DNA from: Darksidea phi
Taxonomy: Eukaryota > Ascomycota > Dothideomycetes > Pleosporales > Lentitheciaceae
Assembly: GCA_030770425.1 (NCBI GenBank)
Contig: JASJFT010000012.1
Coordinates: forward strand, 124,001 to 188,000
Direction of reading: 5' to 3'
DNA length: 64,000 nt
Shown piece after piece: positions 53,468 through 64,000 of the stretch (positions are counted from its first letter, which is position 1; every line of letters starts with the position of its first letter). Below the pieces are notes generated by a model, which made no database searches, was not told the origin of the DNA, and saw only the letters and a list, made by a program, of their open reading frames with translations. The position numbers and the translations under genes were made by a program.

Positions 53468-56014
53468 ATGAGTTCAGACGTACAGCCCCATCAACGCTAC
53501 GTTCCGCCGAGCCGCCGAAGAGACAAACCCATCCTTTCCTGCAGTCTGTGTCGCCGCCGAAAGTTAGCCAAAGCCCCAATCCCATCCCAAATCACGCGCT
53601 AACACACGGCTTGAGATTGAAATGCGACCGGCAGCAACCATGCAAGGCATGTGTGGACCGTGGCTTATCTCTTTCGTGCACGTTCTTGCGACATCCACAA
53701 ACACCATCAGAGAACAAGGCAACCAACAACGTTCATGACCGTATTGATCAGCTCGAGAAGCTGGTCACTACTCTCATGGATGAGAAGCGTAATGGCAATC
53801 AGGAAAGCCCAATCCCAGTGCCCGCTTACGCTTCTAATCTCGAGGCCATAGATACTGGCACAGACCGCGTGAAACTTGAAACTGACGAGACGAGTTACAC
53901 GAACAGCGGCCATTGGACGAGCATATTGGATGGCGTAAGTATACTGCACGCTCCAATAGCTGGCGGCTCGTTGCCTTGGCGCTCACTCGCGTGTAGTGAC
54001 GTCTTTTTATAGCTAGTGCAAAGCAAGTTGCATTTGTACTTATACGCTGACTATTGTTAGATAGCCGAGCTAAAAGAGACTCTCGACCAAATACCAACCA
54101 CCCCGCAAGCTCGTGACCCTGCGGATGAAATTTCTGGACCCGACCTCTTATTCAGTCGACATAAGCATGCTACGCACCAAGAGATTCTAGCGGGCCTTCC
54201 CCCAAAGTCGGAAGCAGATCAGCTAATTGCAAAGTATTATTTATTCATGGATATGGCTCCATGTGAGTTAATGCCCCATTGCCAGTCAGCTTGTCTAATC
54301 ATGTAGCTCTTCTTCACAGGCCAACATTCCTCCGGGAGTATGAGAAGTTCTGGGAAAACCCCACACAAGCATCCGTAATGTGGCTTGGCATGCTATTCTC
54401 TACTTTTGCACTCGCGACTAGGTATCATGTCAATGTAGAGGAGTATCATAGCGAAGATCCCGACCCCTCCAGGTTGACGCTCGCTTCAGCCCGTATGGCC
54501 TTCTACCGGGAGAAGGTTGTCCAGTGCCTAATCCTCGGAGACTACACGAAATGTCCGCCATACACATTAGAGGTCTTTATATCCTACTTCGTCATGGAGT
54601 ATCTACGTTCCAGTGACGCCCAGTTTGGGATATGGCTTCTTGTTGGTCTGCTTGTTCGGATAGCTTTCCGAATGGGTTATCATAGAGAACCCTCAAGATT
54701 TCCTAACATCTCCCCTTTCAGGGCCGAAATGCGACGTCGCATATGGTCCATGATTGTCCAACTCGATCTCATGTCTTCCATCCAAATTGGCTTGCCGAGA
54801 ATGATCCAGCCGTCGATGTACGATGTCTTGGAACCACGGAACCTTACGGACGCTGACCTAGACGAGAATATGACCGAGCTTCCTCCATCCCGGCCAGAAT
54901 CCGATTCGACCGTGGTGCTGTACATGGTAGTTCGAAATCGAGGATTGCATATTGTTGCGCGCATCGTGGATCTGTCAAATACCAGCCAGAAGGTTGCCTA
55001 CCGCGAGGTACTCGAGCTTGATACGGCTCTGCAGGATTACTACAATAGCATCCCCCATTCTCTCAAGGGCTTCAGTGCCACTGAGTTCAACCCCGAATCA
55101 GATGTCCAAATGCGTAAGATGTATTTGGGTGTCACCTTTTTGAAAGCCTCACTGATGCTACATCGGCCTTTCATGCTCCTCGGAAGAACGGATGCCCGAT
55201 ACGAATACTCCAGAATGGCATGCCTTGATGCTGCTCTCGAGATCCTCGATTTTCAGAGGCTACTCGATAAAGAGTCGCGCTCGACCACCAAGAGTTGGTC
55301 GGTTAAATGGCGGTTGTGGACCTCGAGCTGGCGCCAGTCATCCTTGGTCAACCATGACTTTCTCCTAGCGACGACAGTGTTGCTGCTAGATTTGGATAGA
55401 GATGTTACTTCCCCTATGCCTACAGCCTCAAGCGATGTCCCTCGCGTACGGTTTAAAAGCGGCCAACCAACCCGTGCCGAGATTGTCCAAGCGCTGAGAG
55501 GCACATATTCCCTTTGGGCCCACGCGAGTGAAAAGTCTCGAGAAGCTGTTAGGGTAGCCGCGGCCGTGAAGCTTGTGCTTGGAAAAGTGGACGCAAACGG
55601 CGGCCAACCGGAAGGTAAGTTTACTCTCCAGCTTCTAGGGAAATAGCAACCCATAGCATCGTCGAGGCTGTATCCTATAGCTTGGTTGTGGAATCAGCTG
55701 ACCTCTGTCCACAGCAAACACGACTAGCCCTTATTCAAACGATCCTTTCGCAATCTTTGCACACCAACAAGCGTCCAACATCCCAATTGATACTGCCACT
55801 GACTCCAACTTTTTTGGATTCGACAACTCCCACTTCTCATTGCCATTTCCAATGGCCGATATGCCCATGGATTTCGGCGGTTCTTTTGATTCTGTAAGTC
55901 CATTTTGTGTCTTATCTCGGTATCTGCTGACATTACACACCAAAGGGCGATATGTATTCCGAGTATTCATTGCCAACATTTGAGCCGAGCCTTCAGAATC
56001 CTTATTACGGTTAG
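53468..56014 (+). CDS. Zn2Cys6 transcription factor 2 with fungal-specific TF domain
   Basis: Six exons (53468-53562, 53616-53934, 54061-54262, 54307-55614, 55715-55893, 55946-56014) in consistent phase give 723 residues. The zinc cluster Cys25-x2-Cys28-x6-Cys35-x5-Cys41-x2-Cys44-x8-Cys53 is split by intron 1, followed by a short coiled coil (RIDQLEKLVTTLMDEK). The fungal TF domain begins LLHRPTFLREYEKFW and includes AFRMGYHREPSRFPNISPF, AEMRRRIWSMIVQLDLMSSIQIGLPRM, a strongly conserved arrangement in this class. The C-terminus is Asn/Ser/Phe-rich and acidic (DMPMDFGGSFD). Nuclear. Divergent from regulator 1; target unknown. Confidence 0.9.
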
Positions 56015-56202
56015 TCTCGCGCATTGTGGGTGCTCATTTTGATGTGACAGAAGCGTGTAATATGTTTGTACACTAAGGAGATAATCTAATACCCCAATCC
56101 TACTCTTCAACCGCCTCCTGGGGTAGCGCTTCCAGATCATCTGCACACTGATTGCTCGAGCTTCATTACTCAGGACTACTTCACGGTGCGCTAGTCAAAG
56201 TT

Positions 56203-56251
56203 GAAACAGAATGGCTCCGTGTGAAACAGAATGGCTCCGTGTGAAACAGAA
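56203..56251. repeat. 20-bp tandem repeat (about 2.4 units)
   Basis: GAAACAGAATGGCTCCGTGT occurs twice in perfect tandem, followed by a partial third copy, in the spacer after the second regulator gene. Confidence 0.85.
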
Positions 56252-56907
56252 GAAGGGGAAACTGAAGCGATAATTCCCATGTTCTTTGGACGAGAAGGGA
56301 GTTACTGCATGACTCGTCTCAGCCTTACCACGACATCCCGGTTAGCGACCTTTCTTGGCGGACAACGAAGCAAGCTAAAGTCTATGCTACTGACGCGACT
56401 TGTTTCATCCCCTTTCAGTCCTGAAGCCAGACTAGGCTTTGAAATCGAGGGACAATACCAGAGTTCTGGTTGCTGCCGCTGACGCCAGCGCTTCAATACA
56501 CTTCATTTCCTACCCAGATTTGTGAGCGTGATATAGAGTCTATGAGGTTAAGCTAATACGGTTATCATCGGTTATGCCTCTAACTGCCCCTCTCACCACC
56601 GCATTTAGAAGGCGGCTCTCGGCTGTCATGTACCGGTTCTCTTCTGTCACAGTGAGGGCTTAGGATGAATCACTGTGAGGAAATAGAAGTGAAGACTGCG
56701 GTGATTGTGAAAGCTCTGTATGAGAGCAGCTTATATAGAACAGAATGAGGCGTAGCAGCCAGGAGTAGTCATGTGACCCGATCTGGTGTGTGAGCTAGCC
56801 TGATATCTTCCCTGTCTGGTCACATTATCCCAGAACAACCAACTTTACATGCTTATCGCACCACTCCCATTCCGGCCACATGCTACGTCACCGCATCCCA
56901 GACAGCC

Positions 56908-56916
56908 TATATATTT
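56908..56916 (+). promoter_or_regulatory. TATA box of the SUR7-type gene
   Basis: TATATATTT, 93 bp before an in-frame ATG at 57009 and 132 bp before the preferred ATG at 57048. Confidence 0.45.
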
Positions 56917-57047
56917 AGGCATGAAATTGGTATCCATATCTGCACATGCCCATTATGGCAAGACGACCACCACTTTGCGGGTCCCTTGGGTCTTACCATG
57001 CCCGGACCATGTCTATACCCGCTCCTTTTCGTATTAAGGGGTTAGAT

Positions 57048-58397
57048 ATGGACCGCCAGCCATCCTACATGAACGAGAAGATCACGCTGGCACCCGACAC
57101 CCAGAGCAGCATCCAGACCAGCAAACGGCTTAGTCTTAAGCCAGATGTGGGTGATCAGCGCAAATCGACTTTCAAAGCCCTTCCTAAGCCGCCCGTCACT
57201 TCGAGAAGCATTATGCGAAAGTTTCGAGTCTCGGCGCTGTTGGTGGGTATCTTGGGGCTTGTGGGCTTTGTGTTGAGTTTGTTGGCGTTGCTGGCGGGGA
57301 AGGAGCCCGGGTATCTCGATCGTATGTACGCGGTAAAGGTTAGTTCGCAATCTTGTTGCGCGCCAGGAATGAGAACTAATACATGCGCAGTTGAATACAA
57401 CCAGATTTGGTCAAGACATCATTCGCTTCGACACGGCGTCTACATCTACCGCGCCTACGGCAACTACATCCTCGTCAAGTCCACTCGATCCACTCAACCC
57501 CTTCTCCACGGCAAGCCCGCTGAACCCCAACAATCCCAGCAATCCTTTGAATCAATTGACGGATTCGTTGGGGCCTATCTTTAATAATCTTACGGATAGT
57601 CTCAACGATGGACTTGGAGAAGCTTTTAATCGAATCGTGGACGGGTTATTCGACGAAACTGGTGTGAAGGGTGTTTACAGTCTATATTTGAATCGGGTCT
57701 GTGAGCAGAAGGAGAATAGTGGGACGGATGACGGTGTGTCGGAACGATGCTTGAGCTATCCTGATGCTGTGGCCGGTACGTTTGCCTCCTCCTCGATGAG
57801 CTCCACGAAAGGACTTTTACTAAGATTAACTTAGAGTTGCATGAAAGGGTCTCCAATCTCCAATCTTTCATCGTCATCGGCCCAACCAATATTTCCATCC
57901 CTTTGATCGCCGAGCTATCACGATCTGGTGACACTCTACTTGGAACGTTAATGTCCATCCGCCTCGCCATTCTTGCCTTTCTTATAATCTCCTTAATCAG
58001 CTCCGGTCTCACCACTCTCTTCGCCGTCGCCTCAGTCTTTTTCCCCGCGTCGCGTCTCCTCATCTACGCCAGTTTGTTCGTTACCCACCTTTCCTCCTTG
58101 TTTGCGTTCTTATCAGCACTCGTTTCCACAGTGCTGGTCGCAGGTGCTTCATTATTAGTAAGAGGTTTGGCGGCAGCGCTGAGTCTGGTCTTTGAACGGG
58201 GTAGGATGGTATTGTCGTTCCTGTGGATAAGCTGGGCGGTGATGGCGGTTGCGGGAGTGTATTGGGGCGTGGTTTGGTTTGTGGAGGTTCGGAGATGGAG
58301 TTTTACGAAGAGGGCGAGAACCGATGAGGAGATAGGAAACTGGAGGGGGATAAAAAGAGAACTTTGGAGGGATTTGAAACGGGGGAAGAGCTCATAG
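57048..58397 (+). CDS. SUR7/PalI-family plasma-membrane protein
   Basis: Exons 57048-57338, 57391-57775 and 57835-58397 in phase give 412 residues. An in-frame ATG at 57009 would add 13 residues. SUR7/PalI proteins are four-span membrane proteins of eisosome-type cortical patches, or of the ambient-pH-sensing PalI branch. The N-terminal 60 residues are basic and cytoplasmic. TM1 is VSALLVGILGLVGFVLSLLALLAG. A large extracellular loop follows, carrying an Asn/Pro/Thr-rich stretch, N-glycosylation sites and the CEQ...ERC Cys pair typical of the family. Three further spans follow (LAILAFLIISLISSGLTTLF; ASLFVTHLSSLFAFLSALV; FLWISWAVMAVAGVYWGVVW), then a short basic tail. Confidence 0.82.
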
Positions 58398-60751
58398 TTA
58401 GAGACTAGAACATCCGAGTAGTGTCCCGGTGGTAGCACAGATAAGCGAGGTATCAGTGCGATGACCCCTACGGAGGTTGCCAGAAACCACTAACCGGTCC
58501 GCTCTGGAATAGGCTTTGGAGAGCGTCAATAAAGCGATATCCATGACGCCTACGGAGATGCTTCAGGTGGTGCAAGTGAAATTTGATCTGTAACCGATAT
58601 CGAACGGCGCTAGGCCGTGTTTGATGGGTCCTCGGCAAAGGCATGTCTCAACCTCAACCGCGTAATCGTTTGTACGTACACCTACACGGCATGTTGCCAA
58701 CCAACACTTGATCTGCAACACTCAGCGCAGTACCCCTACAGCCATCAATGTCACCCAACTCCGAAGTAAAGTGAAGCTGGAACTAGTAGCCTGCGAGCTC
58801 ACACGGTCCTTCGGCAGATTCGCCACCCTGGTCGACGTGGGCATCACCAATGCTTCACTCTGCAGGGAGATCAGCGCCGCCACGCTTTAGCCAAAAGTCT
58901 CATCGGTCAGCCCGCCACCATGGTATGGTCTCGGCGCTGTCTGGCAATGCTAATGCAGCAGTATGCCTTTTTTCACAGCGGCTTAACGTTCGTTCCACTG
59001 CTGGACTGTTGTACGCTCCTTGTGACGGCGGGCTTCTCCGTCATTTTCCGTGCAGCTTTGAGGTAACGAATATTCGTGAAGCTTCAATGCTCCGTTCACC
59101 ACCAATGATATGCGAGCATAGAAGGACGAACCGAGTCCGATGCGGTGCCAGTTCAATCAAATTTCATGTAGTTATCGACCTCCAACCTGCTGAGGCCGGC
59201 TCCTTCAGTAGCTGGTCCTAAGGCCTCCACAATCTCACGCACTGCGCCCTACGAGGGTTCTCACCGACGCGCATCATGCGTGCCGTCTCCGGGACAGGCC
59301 AGACCTGGTTTCCTTAGACCCGTCGTCCTCGTTCGGAGGAGCACTTTTCGGGGGCCGCCATTGCAGCGAATCGCAATTTGATATCTGAGTCGGTGACACG
59401 CATTTCGTGGCACAGCATGCCCGGAAACCTTCTCGGCCTTTCTCCTCTGAACAACGGGCCCAAGAATAGAAGCGCTATCGGCTGCCGGCTGCCTTCTGAG
59501 GTGCAGCTCACCATCGACCCCGCGGGATCCCACCGCAGCAAGTTCCAATATGGCGACGGGCCGAAAACGCCAGCTGCGGTCGTTCGAGCCAAGTTCGTTA
59601 ACGAGAGATTCTGGTGCAAGCCGCTCGATGAACGTGGGCCTTCTGAAATAGGTAAGAGGAACTACTATCAAAGGATCCTACCCCTGTCACATCGGTGAAG
59701 CAGCTTTTTCGAACAAGCACCAACGACACAATTGATCCAGATGTCGTATACTCATTTGTGGATGCACGCGATAAACCGGCACGCCTCGTCTCACGGTGGC
59801 GACCTACCCGCGAGCTTGACGTGCGCGTTCGCTAGCTACGTGTCGCTCGAGAAGACATTTCCACGTTCTTGCATATCTTGCCCTCGCCTTGTCAAGATGG
59901 CAATCTTCGACGCGCTGATGCACCATTCTAGGATATCTGGATGCGCATCCAGATACCTGGACAATGGAATACAGGCGTTTCCCTGTACGCCACGATCAGC
60001 CCCGGTACGCCACCCACCAGGTCCGTCCGCCTCTGGCCTGTCAATGCTGTCAGCTCTCCTCGCAGTCGTCGCAATCGATGACGGCTTCAACCGCCAGTTC
60101 TGTGGTCTAGTGCGCACTAGACATGGGGGAAAGCCAGCTAGCCACGAAACGTTGGGTGCGATGGCCCATTTGTTCCAAAAACCTAAATTCGACGCTGTCA
60201 TGCACATCATGGAGGCTCGGCTCCTTCGGCGCGACTGCAGGGACTGCCGAGGAAGCAAACAGCGCAAGGTATCCTCATGCAACCCAACTCTGGCGTCGAG
60301 GAGAACACCCAGGCGGCGGGACGGCGGCTACAACCGTAGCCGCGCCTGTGCGCAAAGAAACAAGGCAACATTGCCGGGGAACACGGGATGCCCAACGTCG
60401 GATGCGGGTGCGACCGGACTAAAAGCTTAAGGGACGGGGAAGCGGGATGGCGCACCGCGATGTCAATGCATCGCTGCGCTAAACCGTTCCCGGGCGCGTG
60501 AGCAGGCCGGGGGCACCCAGCATCACGGGAGCCAATGCGGCCCTTGACGTGACACAACACATCAAAAGACGGCGGTGAACGGGTGGAAAGTGGCAGCTCA
60601 CGGTGCTCAAATGCTGCGTAGTTGCTCGCCTCATTGTACGGTATGTGTGACTCTTCGTTCTTTCGGGTACATATAGACCCCTTGGGGGTTCCTGCAACAC
60701 CCCATCAGAGCACCCTTGTCCACCAGCCTTCGACACCTATCGGATTTCTCT
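58398..60751. other. Long intergenic region, no supported gene
   Basis: 2.35 kb. Open frames at 59261-59671 (-), 59732-60430 (+) and others lack domains and sensible starts or splice partners. Probably the promoter of the acyltransferase plus inert spacer. Confidence 0.5.
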
Positions 60752-62498
60752 ATGATTCTCAAAGCCCAAACGCATAGCACGGCGACAGAAACGCTGCATC
60801 TGTCTTCCCTCGATCAGCGAACGATCAGAGTATATACGTACGCAGCCGTGGAACAAAATCCCCTTTTTGGGACATGTGCTAACTGCACGACTACATTCTA
60901 GCCAGACACTTCTGGTCTTCCCTTTCCCCGATGGGAACCAAGCCGAGGCCGCCATCACTGCCCTTACCGATGGCCTTCGCGAGACATTGAAAAAATTCCC
61001 TTTCCTCGCAGGCACGCTGAGCCTTAGCGACCCTGAATCGGGAAAATTGGTCCTGAGATACCCGAATGAGGTTCCTGACCTCAGAGCTTCTGGCCTCTTC
61101 TATCCCAAGACAATTCCTTTCCACAAGTTCGAGCACACGTACGAGCAGCTGAAGAAAGCGGGCATGCCGCCGCACGTTTTCACGCCCGAATTATTTCGGC
61201 CCGAGGACCTTCTCAACTACCCTGGAGTTCCACCCAACGGCGAGGGTATCGTAGATTTTTCAAGAGGCAGTGCGCCCGTATTCCGCTTCCAGGCAAACTT
61301 CATCCCTGGTGGCCTTGTCCTGTCCATGTACTTTCACCACACCCCTATGGATTGCTCGGGGATCAACAACTTTTGGAATTACCTTGCACAGGAGATTTCG
61401 AGAGCACGCCAGGTTGCACTAGGGGAGAGCATGGAAGCACCAGGTGGGCACCTTTGAGACGGAGCTATGGAAACCCGGCTGACCCGTGCAGTTGCCGATA
61501 CGCCTCCAGATCAGTCCGAACTGCGACGGAAGCTGGATGAATGGGCTCCAGCTGCATCTCCAGATGAGCCACCAATTGCAGATGCGTACATGGATAGAGC
61601 ATACACCTACGATAAGACACTTGCAGACGACGCAGAATGCCGATTGAAATATCTAATCATTTCCGCACCTGCCATTCGTAACTTTCGCGACGACTTGAAG
61701 CAGCATTTTCCTGAAGATTCCCCTCCGTCAATCTGCAACGTGCTGGCGGCCCTGCTCTGGATACACGTGACGCGCGCAAGAGCCTCGAGAGTGGGTGATT
61801 GTAGGTGCCGTACAACGAGCACAGGTGATGATGCAAGATCCGGGGTGCAGGACTGCGAGCACAAGAGGACGAACATAGGTATTTCCACAGATTTGCGTAA
61901 GAGGAGAAATCCTCAACTGAGCGAAGAATATATGGGCAACTTGGCGTTGTTCTCCAAAGGTACCCTATCAATCGCAGATATCACGGCTGAAGATCGGTGA
62001 GTAACCGTCTCGTTCACTGCGCTCGGCATCGAGGTCGCCATGCACAGCTGACATACAGCACGCAGTGTCACAGAGACGACTATCGTTTCCGTTATCCGCG
62101 AGATACGACGAGCTATTGCCCAAGTTGATAATAAATGGATACAGAACCATCTCGCCTTCTTCAAATCACTCGAGCAGATCAAGGATACGGAATGCGCCCT
62201 CGGCTTTCGCTTTGGCCGCGACATTTACGTTACATCTTGGATGAACTTCGCCGCCGATATCCAATGGAACATCCCCGGCACAGACCTGGATGCGCAGTCT
62301 CTAGATGGACGCGCCGATTACATACGACGAACGTACTTTGCCTCGGATGGCGGCATGATGATTATGCCACGACGCCGCACCCTCGTCAACGGTGAGGAAG
62401 CGCCATACGAAATTATGGTCCGTCTTGCGAAAGTTGACATGGACACGCTATTGGAGGACGAGCATGGCCTTCGCCACTGGTGCAAAGACGTCATCTAG
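60752..62498 (+). CDS. BAHD-like acyltransferase (transferase family, HHxxxD)
   Basis: Acyl-CoA-dependent O- or N-acyltransferases of this family decorate secondary metabolites; the trichothecene acetyltransferases are the best known fungal members. Four exons (60752-60837, 60902-61443, 61492-61996, 62066-62498) in matching phase give 521 residues. The N-terminus SLDQRTIRVYT|QTLLVFPFPDG with KKFPFLAGTLSL is typical. The catalytic HHTPMD lies at residues 174-179. A second domain has GISTDLRKRR and MGNLALFSKGTL. The usual DFGWG near the C-terminus is replaced by TSWMNF, as in other fungal branches. No signal peptide. Possible tailoring enzyme, but no core biosynthetic gene lies in the window. 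Confidence 0.87.
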
Positions 62499-63911
62499 GC
62501 TCTCGGCAGATACGACAGTGGCAGCGCGGCATGCTTGGGGAAATGCCGTGGATCTCCTCGAGAATTACGTATATACATCCGTTTTGGAGTCCCGGACCCT
62601 GTATATGAACCGGACTGGGTGCGTATCTGCGTAACGGTGGCTGCACGGCATTCTCGAGCGTTTTCTAGGGGCATATGCATCTAGGAGGGAATGGGTTTCT
62701 TTTCCGTTTTGGGTTTGGACATCTAATATCCTGTACAACTAGTTGGATTTTGAGGGATTTTGGGGGTTTTTCGGTTGCTATTTAAAAAATGGTGGTGGGA
62801 GGATTGTAACATGATGAAGCGCTGCATACATCTATGATGCCTAGACCTCTCGATGATAGATAAGGTCAGCAGCGATTGTGTAGCGAAACGTATGCACGTT
62901 GCACAGACCCTGCTTACAGACCTCGGATGACCGTCCCCATTTGTGGCCCTGGTTACGCCTCTTTCCCGTCCCATCAAAACCTTCTCTCTCCCGGCACACC
63001 GGCTCAATGCACCAAATTCGACATCTTTCCGCATTAGACGACAACTGCACCTGCCGAGGCTACAACTTCACATCGGACGATTCTCTATAACATGGCTGAG
63101 CTATTTTGCAGCTCACTGCTGTTTTGGCTCTCTTGGCCTCCACATGTGGTATGTCAGACTACCGATCACCTCAAGCCACATTACGGTGCTGCTGCAACGC
63201 TACAGGCCGAGCGCATCAGCCATGTGGTTAAACTTGGCAAGCACCTTGGGTTGCGGCCAGCGCGGTATCGTCTCGGACTGACCCAGGCAAAAAGCAATTT
63301 CAAAAAATAGATAGGCGGGGAGTTGGAATCACAAGATGGCAGAGGATGTTAATGACGAGGTGAACCCCTGGGCTTACCATCTACACAGGGCCATGTCCGG
63401 CAAGTGCCCTGCAAGGACACTACTCAGCTCCGTATGACGACTGGATGCCCGTCACGGACTTCTCTACGCTTATGAATAGTTGCTCTAGATTCGCTAGCAA
63501 GGCCTCGAACAGCAAAAGCAACACGGTGCCTCGGATCCTCGAACTACAAAATCATTGGTTGCTACGCTGAAAGCGAGATTGGCCACGGCAGCAACCACCC
63601 GCAGGCTCGAAACAGTTTGCCTGATGGGATCCGGTGAGGAATAAATTTGGAATTCGTAGGCGACGCCCTGATGGCGAGCAAAAGGGAGCACGGCCCGAAT
63701 ACCCTTGCATGCTGCACGTCACCACTGCTGAGTTTTTTCGGCCCACGCCACGTGTAACCGTTTGCAAACTTAATGTAAGGCTGAAACGTATCGTGTAGCC
63801 GAGCTTGCAGATCGTCATCCTACAATTACTAGTACCAAACCAGCTATACGGCAAGCCGAGCACGAGAATCACGGCCCGCAGACGTTCGTTCCACAGAGCC
63901 GGAATCAAAAG
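62499..63911. other. Intergenic, nothing recognised
   Basis: 1.4 kb after the acyltransferase. Only short, non-protein-like frames on either strand. Confidence 0.5.
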
Positions 63912-64000
63912 ATGCCTCAGTCATTGCAGGGCATTACCGAAGACGACATCAGGCCGAGAGACGGCTATGTGGGCATGGAGAATGAATACATGCTGTTCGA
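63912..64000 (+). CDS. Possible 5' end of an unrecognised gene (partial)
   Basis: The ATG at 63912 opens a frame running to the window end that encodes a hydrophilic, protein-like N-terminus (MPQSLQGITEDDIRPRDG, then YVGMENEYMLF). Too short to assign a family. Called because the composition differs from the spacer before it. Confidence 0.35.
   Translation, partial: MPQSLQGITEDDIRPRDGYVGMENEYMLF

Larger units (their letters stand above)
56015..57047. other. Spacer upstream of the SUR7-type gene
   Basis: Contains a 20-bp tandem repeat (56203-56251) and a TATA element (56908-56916). No gene recognised. Confidence 0.5.

Noticed and set aside
1..64000. tRNA, rRNA or intact transposable elements
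   Set aside because: No T-loop/cloverleaf sequences, rRNA blocks, transposase or reverse-transcriptase motifs were noticed on a by-eye scan. tRNAscan-SE and RepeatMasker would be decisive.

Overview
The window is chromosomal DNA of a filamentous ascomycete. Genes carry short 40-125 nt GT-AG introns, lie singly on both strands and are separated by 0.3-3.6 kb of spacer. The protein set (PTH11-like rhodopsin-domain proteins, Zn2Cys6 regulators, SUR7/PalI, KGD4, Med18, histidine acid phosphatase, PL1 pectate lyase, BAHD-type acyltransferase) fits Pezizomycotina, and the protein style suggests Dothideomycetes. No rRNA, tRNA, intact transposon or CRISPR array was seen.

Layout. 1-0.3 kb: the 3' end of an unrecognised plus-strand gene. 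1.6-3.2 kb (-): a Ser/Pro-rich protein. 6.2-8.4 kb (-): a polynucleotide kinase/3'-phosphatase (Pnk1-like). 8.8-9.6 kb (-) and 10.2-10.6 kb (+): Mediator subunit 18 and the 2-oxoglutarate dehydrogenase subunit KGD4, transcribed divergently from one 560-bp promoter. 10.9-11.4 kb (-): a tentative small membrane protein. 13.1-13.9 kb (-): a secreted DPBB/expansin-like protein. 17.5-18.8 kb (+): rhodopsin-domain protein 1. 19.1-19.5 kb (-): a small, probably mitochondrial protein. 20.2-21.4 kb (-): a decayed ToxD-type enoyl-reductase pseudogene bracketed by a diverged direct repeat. 24.0-26.0 kb (+): rhodopsin-domain protein 2 with a long Gln-rich/coiled-coil tail. 26.2-27.7 kb (-): a Baeyer-Villiger-type flavin monooxygenase.

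29.0-30.5 kb (+): a secreted histidine acid phosphatase. 30.6-32.7 kb (-): a GPI-anchored wall protein with a 15-bp minisatellite. 33.2-35.1 kb (+): a membrane-anchored aspartic-protease-like protein without the first catalytic Asp. 35.8-37.2 kb (+): a nuclear-type YDR124W/DUF2841-like protein. 38.6-39.7 kb (+): a pectate lyase. 41.8-43.3 kb (+): rhodopsin-domain protein 3. 44.4-45.7 kb (+): a wrecked TAP-like alpha/beta-hydrolase pseudogene. 46.2-47.5 kb (-): a branched-chain aminotransferase whose promoter has two Gcn4/Cpc1-type elements. 48.4-49.6 kb (-): a multi-pass membrane protein. 50.3-52.6 kb (-) and 53.5-56.0 kb (+): two divergent Zn2Cys6 regulators. 57.0-58.4 kb (+): a SUR7/PalI protein. 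60.8-62.5 kb (+): an HHxxxD acyltransferase. A possible new gene begins at 63.9 kb.

The strongest themes are surface and extracellular functions (three receptor-like proteins, wall proteins, secreted hydrolases) and gene decay: two clear pseudogenes plus several coding-like remnants. Exon coordinates come from reading splice consensus and phase by eye. Joins that were not unique are flagged in the entries.
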